Shown: in pieces, positions 39,675 through 49,328 of the stretch
How the letters are laid out: each line of letters opens with the position of its first letter
Position numbering within the stretch: the stretch's first letter is position 1
From: CAWCLK01 sp963796225
GTDB lineage: Bacteria > Actinomycetota > Nitriliruptoria > Nitriliruptorales > Nitriliruptoraceae
Assembly: GCA_963796225.1 (NCBI GenBank)
Contig: CAWCLK010000038.1
Location: 30,504 to 94,503, forward strand
Reading direction: 5' to 3'
DNA: 64,000 nt
Program-made: the position numbers and the translations under genes
The notes under the pieces: generated by a model
The model's database searches: none
Seen by the model: only the letters and a program-made list of their open reading frames with translations
What the model was told of the DNA's origin: nothing

Positions 39675-40249
39675 CGGCGGGACGGTACAGGTCGTGCTCC
39701 CGGATGTGGTCGCGCACGGCGTCGGGGACCAGGTACCGGATGGAGCGTCCCTCGGCGACCCGGGCCCGCAGGTCGGTGGAGGAGATCTCGAGCAGCGGGA
39801 TCGGGACACGCTCGAGCCGGTCGGCCAGGACGTGGTCGGGCCACGGGGCGCCGGGGCGGCTGACCACGGCCCAGTCGGCCAGCGTCGATGGCCTGCTCGA
39901 TCCGTTCCCACTGGGGCAGCGAGGCGGCGGCGTCGGTGCCCAGCAGGAACGTCCAGGCCGTGCCGGGGTGCTCCTCGCGCAGCTCGGCCAGCGTGTCGGC
40001 GGTGTAGGTCGGGCCGTCCCGGCGGGCTTCGCGGTCGTCCACCACCATCGCGTCGTCGCCGGCGACGGCGGCCTGCGCCATGGCCAGGCGATGCTCCACC
40101 GGGGTCTCGTCGCCCTTCATCCACGGCTGCCCGGCGACCAGCCACCACACCTGGTCGAGGCCGAGGACGTCGCGGGCCGTCTCGGCCGCCACGAGGTGGC
40201 CGAGGTGGGGCGGGTCGAAGGTGCCGCCGAGCAGCCCGATGCGTCTCAT
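39667..40249 (-). CDS. nadD: Nicotinate-nucleotide adenylyltransferase (frameshifted)
   Basis: NadD converts nicotinate mononucleotide to deamido-NAD. The N-terminus RRIGLLGGTFDPPHLGHLVAAE contains the nucleotidyltransferase GTFDPxHxGH motif, and the C-terminus has ISSTDLRARVAEGRSIRYLVP, the family's second motif. The frame steps +1 near 39887 (after QAID or QAI), joining WERIEQAI to LADWAVVSRPG. Total length is about 193 residues, normal for NadD. The opening frame runs without a stop into the ABC permease upstream. Confidence 0.9.
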
Positions 40250-41198
40250 GGGGCGCAGACTACGGCGGAGGTCAGCCACCGCCGCGGTGCCGACGGTGGC
40301 CTCCTCCTCGTCGGCATCCTCGCCGAGCGCCTCGATGTCCTCGAGCCCGCCCCCGACGGTGACCTTGCCCGCGCCGAAGCGACGGCGCTGCTGGACCTCG
40401 AGCCGGCGTGCCAGCCGCGACATCAGGTAGATGATCACCCAGTAGACGACCGCGACCACGATGTAGGTCTGCAGCTCGTTGGAGGGCTTGGGCGTCCTCG
40501 GGGTACGGGAAGGCCTGCGAGATCGACTGGCCCTGGCGCAGGAACTCGGTGTAGCCGATGACGAAGCCGAGCGAGGTGTCCTTGGTGACCGTGGCGAGCT
40601 GGGCCACGATCGCCGGGATCATGCGGCGCACGGCCTGGGGCAGGATGATCAGCCGCATCATCGGGCGGTACCGCAGCCCGATGGCCTGGGCGGCCTCGGT
40701 CTGGCCCCGGTCCAGGGACAGCACGCCGGCGCGGAAGATCTCGGCGAGGACCGCCGAGTTGTAGATCGTCAGCGCGACCACGAGGGCGACGTAGCGGCGA
40801 CACGTCGAACCCCAGCGCGGGCAGGCCGAGGAAGACCGCGAAGATCGCCAGCAGCAGGGGGATGCTGCGGAACAGCTCGACGTAGGTGCGGCGCGGCCCA
40901 CCGCAGGCGCCGTGTTGCGCGACAGCCGGCCGAGCGCCATCACGAACCCGACCGCGACCGCGAGCACCATCGCGGTCAGGGCAGCCTTCATCGTGCCGAC
41001 CAGGCCGTCCCACAGGAACCCCCAGTTCGAGCCGACCGTGAAGGGCCGCCACAGGTCCGGAGCGAGCTCGCCGCGGACCTGGAAGCGGTAGACCGCGAAT
41101 CCCAACGCCGCCAGGATCAGCGCCAGGGACACCCAGCTGGCCACCCGGATGCGCCGCTGGCCGCGGGGACCGAGCTCCTCGGTCAGCACACTGGACAT
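40246..41198 (-). CDS. Polar amino acid ABC transporter permease 2 (frameshifted)
   Basis: Inner-membrane permease of a His/Glu/Gln-type importer. Membrane segments include SWVSLALILAALGFAVYRF and TMKAALTAMVLAVAVGFVMALG, and the ATPase-contact EAA loop is TEAAQAIGLRYRPMMRLIILPQAVRRM. Frame steps are needed near 40903 (-1, joining VGRA to RTYVELFRSIPLL), 40799 (+1) and 40495 (+1, joining PYPEDPKPSNELQTYIVVAVVYWVI). The 3' end is uncertain: the last frame is open into nadD, whereas one more +1 step would give a TGA overlapping the nadD ATG (40246-40248). Confidence 0.75.
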
Positions 41199-41207
41199 GC
41201 GGGCTCC

Positions 41208-41865
41208 TCAGCGGGCGATCGCGACGCGGCGTTCGATGACGCCGAAGACGTAGCCCGACGCCAACAGGGCGACCGTGTAGACGAACGCGGCGCCGAGCAG
41301 CGACGGCCACACCTGCGCCGTGCGGTTGACGAGGTTCCGGGACACCGAGGTCAGCTCGACCACGCCGATGGTCAGCGCGATCGCCGTGTTCTTGGCGTTG
41401 GCGATGAACAGGTTCCCGATCGGCGCCACGACCGTCCGCAGCGCCTGGGGGATGACGATCAGCCGCAGCAGCTGCACGAAGTTGAGTCCGATGGCGCGGC
41501 CCGCCTCCATCTGCCCGGCCGACACCGCGTTGATCCCGGAGCGCACCACCTCGCCCATGTACGCGCCCGTGTACATGCTCATGACGACCACGGCGGACGG
41601 GAACGGCTCGAAGATGATCCCGACCTTGGGCAGGCCGAAGAAGAACAGGAAGAAGATGATCAGCAGCGGCAGGTTGCGGAACAGCTGGCACGTAGCTGGC
41701 CGCGAACCGCTCCAGGGGTGGGATGGGGCTGACGCGGAACGACGCGATCACGACGCCGATGACCAGCGCCCCGAGGAACGAGTACAGGCTGAGCCTCGCG
41801 GTGACCAGCGCGCCCTCGACGAACTGGTTGCCGTACTGGCTGTAGAAGTCGACCAACCCGGCCAT
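41208..41865 (-). CDS. Polar amino acid ABC transporter permease 1 (frameshifted)
   Basis: About 218 residues. The N-terminus GLVDFYSQYGNQFVEGALVTARLSL and membrane helix FLGALVIGVVIASF are followed, after a +1 step near 41691 (FAASYV then QLFRNLPLLIIFFLFFFGLP), by the EAA loop SAGQMEAGRAIGLNFVQLLRLIVIPQALR. It pairs with permease 2 nine bases downstream; two different permeases are the norm for amino acid importers that handle glutamate or glutamine. Confidence 0.83.
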
Positions 41866-41894
41866 CCGGTGCTCCTCGTCGTCGCCGCCAGCGC

Positions 41895-41924
41895 GGGGGA
41901 CGGGACGCGCTCGTCCCGTCCCCC
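41895..41924 (-). terminator. Strong hairpin between binding-protein and permease genes
   Basis: A perfect 13-bp stem (GGGGGACGGGACG and complement) with a 4-nt loop lies between the binding-protein stop and the first permease start. Such hairpins typically protect the upstream message or attenuate read-through, so that more binding protein than permease is made. Confidence 0.65.
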
Positions 41925-41937
41925 ACCGCGCGTCGGG

Positions 41938-42860
41938 TCAGCAGCCCTCGTTGTTCAGCTCCGGGGGCTCCGGGGTCTTCTCGGCGACCGTGCCGACGGT
42001 CGACTCGAAGGCGTCGGCCCACGCCCCGCTGTCGTAGGCGTCCTGCAGGACACCGTTGACGAAGCAGCGCATGTCGCTGCCCTCGGGGACACCGATGCCG
42101 TAGGGCTCCTCGGTGAACGGGTTCTCGACCAGCTGGAACTCGCCGTCCGACTGGTCGATGAGGCCGAGCAGGATCACGTTGTCGGTGGTCACCGCGTCGG
42201 CACGCCCGTCGCTCATGGCCTCGGCGCACTTGGAGTAGGTGTCGAAGGTGATGGTCTCGCCCTCCGGCGCCTTCTCCTCGAAGTTCTGGATCGAGGTCGA
42301 GCCGTCGACCGAGCAGGTCGTCAGGTCGGCCGTGTTGAGGTCGTCGACGCTCTCGATGCCGTTCGGGTTCCCGCTCGGCACCATGATGTCCTGGCCGGCC
42401 ACGTAGTACGGCCCGGCGAAGTCGACGACCTGGTCACGCTCGTCGTTGATCGTGTAGGTCGCCGCGACGATGTCGACCTGGTCGTTCTGCAGGAACGGCT
42501 CGCGGTTGGCCGACACGGCCTCGGTGAACTCGATGTGGCTGGCCGGGTCGCCGTCCTCGAAGATCGCCTCGGCGACCAGCTTGGCGATCTCGGCGTCGAA
42601 GCCGACGACGCCGTTCGGCGTGTTGACCCCGAACAGCGGCTGGTCGTACTTGATGCCGACGCGCAGGGTGCCGGACTCCTTGATGGCGGCGAGGTCGTCA
42701 CCGCCCCCGGCCGGACGCGCCGTCCGTCGCGGTCGCCGCGCCGTCGCCGGTCGGGCGAGTCGGTCTCGCCGCCGGTGTCGTCGTCGCCACCGCAGGCGGT
42801 GGCGAACAGGGCGACGCTGGCCAGAAGTGCCACGGCCTGCAGGGTTCGTCTGCGTTGCAT
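41938..42860 (-). CDS. Amino acid ABC transporter substrate-binding lipoprotein (frameshifted)
   Basis: The protein starts with a lipoprotein signal peptide (ALLASVALFATAC then GGDDD), followed by a short low-complexity linker and a family 3 periplasmic binding domain: LRVGIKYDQPLFGVNTPNGVVGFDAEIAK (in parts), VDIVAATYTINDERDQVVDFAGPYYVAGQDI and SDMRCFVNGVLQDAY. Two +1 steps lie inside the linker near 42757 and 42713, in C- and G-rich runs. The GIKYDQPLFG block resembles glutamate/glutamine binders (GluB/GlnH); the true ligand is not certain. The cognate ATPase gene lies just upstream. Confidence 0.85.
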
Positions 42861-42898
42861 GTGTGCCTCCTCGGTCCTGACTCCAGGACCTTCTCGTG

Positions 42899-43639
42899 TC
42901 AGTGCGCCAGGATCCTCGAGAGGAAGTCCTTGGCGCGGTCCGACTGCGGGTTGTCGAAGAACTCGTTGGGGGGCGCGGTCTCGACGATCTGGCCGTCGGC
43001 CATGAAGACCACCCGGTTGGCCGCGGATCGTGCGAACCCCATCTCGTGGGTGACGACGATCATGGTCGTGCCGGCCTCGGCGAGCTCGAGCATGACGTCG
43101 AGCACCTCGGCGATCATCTCGGGATCGAGCGCCGAGGTCGGCTCGTCGAACAGCATGACCTTGGGGTCCATGGCCAGGGCCCGCGCGATCGCGACGCGCT
43201 GCTGCTGGCCACCCGACAGCTGCGCCGGGTACTTGTCGGCCTGGCTGGCGATCCCGACGCGCTCGAGCAGCTCCATCCCACGCTCACGCGCCGCCGTCTT
43301 GTCCATCCCCCGGACCTTGATCGGGCCGAGCGTGACGTTCTGGATGATGGACTTGTGCGCGAACAGGTTGAAGGACTGGAAGACCATCCCGACGTCGGCC
43401 CGGAGCCGGGCGAGCTCCTTGCCCTCGGCGGGCAGCGGTTGACCGTCGATGCGGATCTCGCCCTGCTCGATCGGTTCGAGGCGGTTGATCGCCCGACACA
43501 ACGTCGACTTGCCCGACCCGGACGGTCCGATGACGACCACGACCTCCTGCGACGCGACCTCGAGCTCGATGTCGCGCAGGACGTGCAGGTCGCCGAACCA
43601 CTTGTTGACGCCGTGCATCTCGACCAACGCATTTGCCAC
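42899..43639 (-). CDS. Amino acid ABC transporter ATP-binding protein
   Basis: The 246-residue GlnQ/GluA-type ATPase powers the importer encoded downstream. Walker A is GPSGSGKST (residues 38-46), the ABC signature LSGGQQQR, and Walker B VMLFDEP followed by TSALDPEM. GTG 43639 is preferred over the open frame to 43666 because GGAGG lies 7 nt upstream of it and homology starts at MHGVNKWFGDLHVL. It is the first gene of the transporter operon. Confidence 0.93.
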   Translation of the reverse strand: MANALVEMHGVNKWFGDLHVLRDIELEVASQEVVVVIGPSGSGKSTLCRAINRLEPIEQGEIRIDGQPLPAEGKELARLRADVGMVFQSFNLFAHKSIIQNVTLGPIKVRGMDKTAARERGMELLERVGIASQADKYPAQLSGGQQQRVAIARALAMDPKVMLFDEPTSALDPEMIAEVLDVMLELAEAGTTMIVVTHEMGFARSAANRVVFMADGQIVETAPPNEFFDNPQSDRAKDFLSRILAH

Positions 43640-43720
43640 GCGTCCAACCTCCGCACGTCGTCCCACGTCACCTTGGCGCAGCGGCCGCCCGCTCGCCGCC
43701 CCGACAACCTACTCCTCGAG

Positions 43721-43738
43721 CTACGAGCCTTGTCGTAG
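43721..43738. promoter_or_regulatory. Palindrome in the ABC transporter/trpB2 divergent region
   Basis: CTACGA-GCCTTG-TCGTAG is a perfect 6-bp inverted repeat with a 6-base centre, about midway between the divergent starts at 43639 and 43802. It could be a shared operator. The rest of this 162-bp gap shows nothing definite. Confidence 0.4.
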
Positions 43739-43801
43739 AAACGTCCCGGCCGTCGGGCGGATGTCCTACGGTCCTGCGCCACCCGACGCGAAGGCGGCCA
43801 C

Positions 43802-45178
43802 GTGGACGCACCCACCAAGATCCTCCTGGACGAGTCCGAGATCCCCACCCACTGGTACAACGTCGTCGCCGACCTGCCCGAGCCGCCACCCGCCGCCGCT
43901 GCACCCGGGCACGCACGACCCGATCGGCCCCGACGACCTCGCCCCGCTCTTCCCCATGGCGATCATCGAGCAGGAGGTCTCGACGGACCGCTACATCGAG
44001 ATCCCCGACGAGGTCCGGGAGGTCTATCGCATCTGGCGGCCCAGCCCGCTGGTCCGGGCCCACCGCCTGGAGAAGGCGCTGGGCACCCCCGCGAAGATCT
44101 ACTTCAAGTACGAGGGCGTCTCGCCCGCGGGAAGCCACAAGCCCAACACGGCCGTCCCGCAGGCCTACTACAACGCCGCCGAGGGCGTGAAGCGGCTGAC
44201 CACCGAGACCGGCGCCGGGCAGTGGGGATCGGCGCTGGCGTTCGCGACCAGCCAGTTCGACCTGGCCTGCGAGGTCTGGCAGGTCGCCGCATCGTTCACG
44301 CAGAAGCCCTACCGCGGGTCGATGATCCGGACGTGGGGCGCGACCATCCACTCCTCACCCAGCGACCTGACCGAGGCGGGCCGGGCCATCCTCGCCCAGG
44401 ACCCGGACTCCCCGGGCTCGCTCGGCATCGCGATCTCCGAGGCCGTCGAGGCGGCCGCCGCTGACCCCGACGACGCGCTACGCGCTCGGCAGCGTGCTCA
44501 ACCACGTGCTGCTCCACCAGACGGTGATCGGCGAGGAGGCCCTCAAGCAGCTGGCGAAGGTCGGCGAGACGCCGGACCTCATCGTGGGCTGCACCGGAGG
44601 CGGGTCCAACTTCGCCGGGCTGACGTTCCCGTTCATCCGCGAGAAGCTGGCCGGGCAGGATCGACCCGGCGATCCTGGCCGTCGAACCCGCCGCCTGCCC
44701 GTCGCTGACCAAGGGCGAGTACCGGTACGACTTCGGCGACACCGCCGGGCTGACGCCACTGGTGAAGATGCACACGCTGGGCCACGACTTCGTGCCCGAC
44801 CCGATCCACGCCGGCGGGCTGCGCTACCACGGCATGTCGCCACTGATCAGCCACATGTACGAGCTGGGGCTGTTCGAGGCGACCGCGCTCGGCCAGAACG
44901 AGTGCTTCGCCGCCGCGGTCCAGTTCGCGCGGACCGAGGGCATCGTCCCCGCCCCCGAGCCCACCCACGCGATCGCCGCCGCGATCCGTGCCGCGAACGA
45001 GTGCACCGAGACCGGCGAGGAGAAGGTGATCCTCACCGCCCTGTGCGGCCACGGGCACTTCGACATGGCCGCCTACGACGCCTACTTCGCCGGGGAGCTG
45101 GTCGACCACGACTACCCGGAGGAGAAGGTCGCCGAGGCGATGACCCGGGTCCCCGTGATCGAGTCATCAGACCGGTAG
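43802..45178 (+). CDS. TrpB2-type tryptophan synthase beta-like PLP enzyme (frameshifted three times)
   Basis: TrpB2 enzymes make tryptophan from serine and indole without needing TrpA. The N-terminus ILLDESEIPTHWYNVVADLP and the segment RPSPLVRAHRLEKALGTPAKIYFKYEG are diagnostic of TrpB2; the PLP lysine is in SPAGSHKPNTA, and the phosphate-binding GCTGGGSNFAG follows. Three +1 steps are needed, near 43893, 44472 (DPDTRYALGSVLNHV) and 44660 (LAGQIDPAILAVEPAACPS). Joined length is about 457 residues, normal for the family. No trpA or other trp gene is nearby, consistent with an indole-salvage role. Confidence 0.88.
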
Positions 45179-45952
45179 GCGCCGCACGAACGCGGCCACG
45201 GCGTCGGCCACGGCCCCGGCCTCCTCGACCGGGAGCCAGTGGCCGGCGCCGGGCAGCACCACCAGCTCGGCGGACGGGGCGTGCTCGACCACGTAGCTCG
45301 CGTACTTCGGTGGGGTCAGGGGGTCGCGCTCGCCGGCGACGGCCAGGACCGGCAGGTCGAGGTCGGCGACCTCCGCGAGGCGGTCGAAGCGGTTGGTCGC
45401 CTCCCAGTCGGCCAGCGCCGACGGGCCGGGGGTGAGCGCCTCGACGGTCAGGACGTGGGACCGCACCGCCGCGGGGCCGTCGGGGCGCAGCGCGGCGGCG
45501 GAGAGCTCGGCGAGATGGCCACCCTCGGCAACGGTGGTCGCGGCGTTGTCGAGGATGTCGTCACGCACGCGCAGGCGGGCGCCGGTCGCGGCCAGCACCA
45601 GGCCGCGCAGGCGCGCGTTCGTGCCCAGGGCCGTCTCGATGGCGATCCCGCCGCCCATCGAGTGGCCCAGGAGCACCGTGCCCTCCGGGGCGAGCACGGC
45701 CAGGGTCGCGGCGACGACCTCGGCGGCCTCGGCCAGCGAGGCGATCGGGGCGCCGTCGGACCCGTCCCGGCCGGGCATCGACAGCGTGGCCACGGCCACC
45801 CCGGTGGCGGCCAGGGCGTCACCGAGCGGGGCGAGGCTGTCACGATTGCCCCCGGCACCGTGCAGCAGGACGACGTCCGGGGCGGCCTCGCCCCAGCGCC
45901 GGATCCCGACCAGGCCGCGGTCGGTGGTGAGGCGTGCCGTCGTGGAGGTCAC
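45167..45952 (-). CDS. Alpha/beta hydrolase fold protein
   Basis: The 261-residue protein has an oxyanion LLHGAGGNRDSL motif, the nucleophile elbow LLGHSMGGGIAIE, an acid in AVAGERDPLTPP and the histidine in LPGAGHWLPVEE: a standard serine hydrolase triad. It could be an esterase, lipase or thioesterase. Its GTG overlaps the preceding permease by GTGA, so it ends an operon with the two peptide-type permeases, and its 3' end overlaps that of trpB2 by 12 bp. Confidence 0.85.
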   Translation of the reverse strand: MTSTTARLTTDRGLVGIRRWGEAAPDVVLLHGAGGNRDSLAPLGDALAATGVAVATLSMPGRDGSDGAPIASLAEAAEVVAATLAVLAPEGTVLLGHSMGGGIAIETALGTNARLRGLVLAATGARLRVRDDILDNAATTVAEGGHLAELSAAALRPDGPAAVRSHVLTVEALTPGPSALADWEATNRFDRLAEVADLDLPVLAVAGERDPLTPPKYASYVVEHAPSAELVVLPGAGHWLPVEEAGAVADAVAAFVRRLPV

Positions 45953-46836
45953 GAGGGCGGCCTCGCGTCGCGCACCACTTCGGCCAGCAGCACCAGCGCC
46001 CCGACGGCCACGACGAGGAACAGGCCGGGCAGCACGAGGTGGTTGGCGCGCCGCAGGTCGCGCCCCGCCTCGTACAGCACGATGCCCCACGAGGTCGCCG
46101 GCAGCTGCAGGCCGGCGCCGACGTAGGTGATCACGGCCTCGGTGGTGATCATCGTCGCCACCGAGAGCACGCCGATCGACAGCATGGACCCGATGGCGTT
46201 GGGGGCCACGTGGCGCCGCAGCACGCGCCACGGTCCCGCCCCGAGCGCCCGCGCGGCGTCGACGTACTCCCGCCCCGCCACGCGCAGCACCTCGGTGCGC
46301 ATCACCCGGGTGAGCAGCGGCCATGCGAAGAACGACAGCACGGCGATCACGTGCCAGGGGCTGGGCTCCTCGGTGGCGGTGAGCAGTGCGAGGCCGACCA
46401 GCACCACCGGGATGCCGAGGAAGAGGTCCACCAGCGTCCGCACGATGGCGTCGGCCGTCCGGGACAGTCCGGCCGCGGTCCCGAGGACGGCGGCCACGAG
46501 CCCTCCGATGGCGACCGAGCCGAAGCCCACGAGGAAGGAGTTCCGGGTGCCGTGGACGGTGCGCGCCCAGAGGTCGCAGCCCTGCAGGTCCAGTCCGAAC
46601 GGGTGCGCCAGGCTGGGCGAGGCCAGGCCGTTGCGCAGGTTGCAGGGGCGCAGCCCGGCGAGGTCGAACAGGTTCGGGGCGATGGCCATGCCGGCCATCA
46701 CGAGCAGGGGCACCAGCGCGAGCCAGGCGCGGGGCGTGGTGAGCACCGTGCGCAGCAGGCTGGGGCTGTGGGCCCGGACGGCAGGCCTGCCGTCCTCGAT
46801 CCCGTCCACGACCGGTCGGAGGTCCGTCGCGCTCAC
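45949..46836 (-). CDS. Dipeptide/oligopeptide-type ABC permease, DppC/OppC-like
   Basis: The 295-residue inner-membrane protein has the OppC layout: a first helix (AWLALVPLLVMAGMAIAPNLF), a periplasmic loop with HPFGLDLQGCDLWARTVHGTRNSF, four to five further helices and the EAA loop REYVDAARALGAGPWRVLRRHVAPN. The cysteines at CNLRNG and GCDLW are unusual for the loop. It overlaps OppB by GTGA. No ATPase or binding protein of this class is in the window. Confidence 0.87.
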   Translation of the reverse strand: MSATDLRPVVDGIEDGRPAVRAHSPSLLRTVLTTPRAWLALVPLLVMAGMAIAPNLFDLAGLRPCNLRNGLASPSLAHPFGLDLQGCDLWARTVHGTRNSFLVGFGSVAIGGLVAAVLGTAAGLSRTADAIVRTLVDLFLGIPVVLVGLALLTATEEPSPWHVIAVLSFFAWPLLTRVMRTEVLRVAGREYVDAARALGAGPWRVLRRHVAPNAIGSMLSIGVLSVATMITTEAVITYVGAGLQLPATSWGIVLYEAGRDLRRANHLVLPGLFLVVAVGALVLLAEVVRDARPPS

Positions 46837-47778
46837 GCGGGCTCCTCCCCCGTCATGCCCACGCGGGCGCGCGGGTCGAGGGTCGCCACGGCGACGTCGG
46901 CCAGCAGGTTCAGCAGGATCACCGCGATGGTGATGAGCATCACGACCGAGACCACGATCGAGCGTTCCTGGAAGCGGATGGCGCCGAACAGCACGTTGCC
47001 GAGCCCGGGCAGGCCCATGGTCCCCTCGATGATCAGCACCGCCACCATCACGATCCCGAGGTTCGAGGCGAGGTAGCTGATCACGGGCGGCATCGCGGCG
47101 CGAAGGGCATGGACGCCGACCAGGCGGTACTGGGGCGCCCCGCCGGCCTGGGCGAACTTCACGAACGGGGCGCGCAGGGTCTGGCGCAGCTCGGAGCGCA
47201 GGAAGATCGTCAGGGTCCCCATCGTGACCCCCATCAGCACCAGGACCGGCAGCACGTACGCGTGCCAGCCACCGACCGTGGGGTTGATCGGGAAGACGTG
47301 GAACCGGATCGTGAGCAGGTAGTGCAGGGCGGGCGCGGACAGCACGACGGGCACCGCGATCATCAGCGAGGCGCCCACCAGGATCGCGCGCGACCCCCAC
47401 GTCGACGGGCGCAGGGTCGAGAACACGCCTGCGAGTCGTCCCGAGCACGGTCTGCGCGACGAGCGCGACCGCGACCAGCCACGCGGTGGACTGCCAGGTG
47501 GCCGCGATGATCTGGTTGATGTCACCGCCCCGCAGGCTGGTCCCGAAGTTGAAGGTCACCACGTCCCGCAGGTACAGCAGGTACTGCACCACGTAGGGGT
47601 CGTCGAGGTGGTAGCGGGCACGGATCGCCGCGACCGCCCCCGGCGGGGGCGGCTGGAAGCCGAACAGCGCCCGCACCGGGTCGCCCGGCAGCACCGTCAC
47701 CGACACGTGCACCACGAGCGTGGCGAGCAGGACGGTCACGACCGCCTGCAGCCCCCGCCTGACCAGGAAGCCCCCCAC
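46833..47778 (-). CDS. Dipeptide/oligopeptide-type ABC permease, DppB/OppB-like (frameshifted)
   Basis: The protein starts FLVRRGLQAVVTVLLATLVVHVSV then LPGDPVRALFG, as OppB proteins do, with SLRGGDINQIIAATW in the first loop and the EAA loop VKFAQAGGAPQYRLVGVHALRAAMPPVI. One +1 step is needed near 47439 (AQTVLG then RLAGVFSTLRPS). Joined length is about 315 residues. It lies 20 bp after the VWA gene and overlaps OppC, suggesting a VWA-oppB-oppC-hydrolase transcript. Confidence 0.85.
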
Positions 47779-47798
47779 GCCCTAGGTCCTCAACGCCG

Positions 47799-49217
47799 TC
47801 ACGTCAGCTGCTCGACGAAACGCGTCAGCTGCTTGAGGTTGCGGACCTCGACCATGTCGTCGACGTAGCGGGCGTAGTCCCACACGACCGAGTCGCCGGT
47901 CCCCCAGTACTGGATGGGTTCCGGGTTGAGCCAGTAGACGTGGCGCGCCCGGCGGTTGAGGTCCTTGAGGACCCAGGAGTTCGACGCCCGGTAGTTGTTG
48001 CGGGCGTCGCCGAGCACCAGCACGGTCGAGCGCGGGCTGACGTCGCTGGCGTGCTCGGCGTGGAAGCGTTCGAACGAGTGGCCGTAGTCGCTGTGCCCGT
48101 CGAGCCACACGAGCTCGGCCTCGGACATCATCCGCTTCATCCCGTCGGAGAAGTCACCGGTCTCGAACAGGCTGGTGACCTCGTCCAGCGTGTCGATGAA
48201 CGCGAACGAGCGGACCTTGGTGAACTGCTCCTGCAGCGTGTGCACCAGCATCAGGGTGAACCGCGCGAAGGAGGCCACCGACCCGGACACGTCGCAGACG
48301 ACGAACAGCTCGGGCTTGTGGTTCTTGCGCGGGCGGAAGGCCGGGTCGAAGGGCACGCCGCCGGTCGACATCGAGTGCCGGACGGTGCGTCGCACGTCGA
48401 GCCGTCCGTCCCGGCCGCGCTTGCGCTTGACCGAGGTCCGGGTGGCCAGCTTGCGGGCCAGCGGCCGGATCTGTGCCCGCATCTGGGCCTGTTCCTCGGC
48501 CGTCAGGCGGAAGAAGTCGACGTCCTCGATCGGGGGACGCGTCATCCGGTCGGCGACCTGGTCGACGCCCCGCTGCGCGGCCGCGCGGCGACGGATCTCG
48601 GCCTCGACCTCCTGCTGGAAGGTGCGCAGGCGCTCCTCGAACTCGTCGCGCCACAGGCGTTCCTGCAGCGGCGTCAGGCCACCGGAGTCCTCGACCTTGG
48701 ACCGCAGCATGTCGGCGAGGATCTGCTGGATGTCGACGGCCCGGAAGACCTTGTACTGGAAGTAGGACACGCCGCCGTCGCGGCCCTCGACGCGGCCGAA
48801 CTGGTCGACGGCCATCTGCGCCATCTGGCGGATCGACTCGTCGTCGCCGTCCATGAGCTGGTCGATGAGGTCGCGGACGAACTGGTCGGGTTCGACCTGC
48901 TCGCCCGGGTCCTCGTCGGTCATGTCGGGGGTGTCGTCCGACGGGGCGGGGCGGGCCGGGAAGTACAGCTCGAACAGGTCGTCGAAGGCCCGCCGGTGCG
49001 GCTGCGAGGTGATGCACACCGCGGCCAGGGCCTCGCGCAGCATCGGGCGGTCGAGCAGGTCGACGTGGCCGATGGCCTTGACGGCCTCGATCGCCTCGGA
49101 CTGGGTGGTGCCCACCCCGGCACGGCGCAGCGCCGCGACGAAGTCCAGGACACGCTGGAACACGCCGTTGGTCGGCGGGGGTCCCTCGGCCAGGACCTCG
49201 GCGACGCGGTCGTTCAC
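47799..49217 (-). CDS. VWA domain (CoxE-like) protein
   Basis: The 472-residue protein has a helical N-terminal half and a C-terminal von Willebrand A domain of the CoxE class (PF05762). The metal-ion-dependent adhesion motif is CDVSGSVASF, with the other MIDAS parts in FSDGMKR and LVLGDARNNY. Proteins of this class work with MoxR-type AAA+ ATPases to mature or assemble other complexes, and a MoxR gene lies 2 kb upstream on the same strand. The GTG at 49217 has GAGG 7 nt upstream. No Cox (CO dehydrogenase) structural genes are present, so the client is unknown. Confidence 0.85.
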   Translation of the reverse strand: MNDRVAEVLAEGPPPTNGVFQRVLDFVAALRRAGVGTTQSEAIEAVKAIGHVDLLDRPMLREALAAVCITSQPHRRAFDDLFELYFPARPAPSDDTPDMTDEDPGEQVEPDQFVRDLIDQLMDGDDESIRQMAQMAVDQFGRVEGRDGGVSYFQYKVFRAVDIQQILADMLRSKVEDSGGLTPLQERLWRDEFEERLRTFQQEVEAEIRRRAAAQRGVDQVADRMTRPPIEDVDFFRLTAEEQAQMRAQIRPLARKLATRTSVKRKRGRDGRLDVRRTVRHSMSTGGVPFDPAFRPRKNHKPELFVVCDVSGSVASFARFTLMLVHTLQEQFTKVRSFAFIDTLDEVTSLFETGDFSDGMKRMMSEAELVWLDGHSDYGHSFERFHAEHASDVSPRSTVLVLGDARNNYRASNSWVLKDLNRRARHVYWLNPEPIQYWGTGDSVVWDYARYVDDMVEVRNLKQLTRFVEQLT

Positions 49218-49328
49218 GGCACCTCGAGACGAAATGGCGGCTGGCGCCGCATGGTAGGGGGCGTCCCGACCGGCACCTGCTCGGCGCGCGCAGGCGTGCG
49301 CCGAGCAGGACACCGACCGGGCCGGGGG

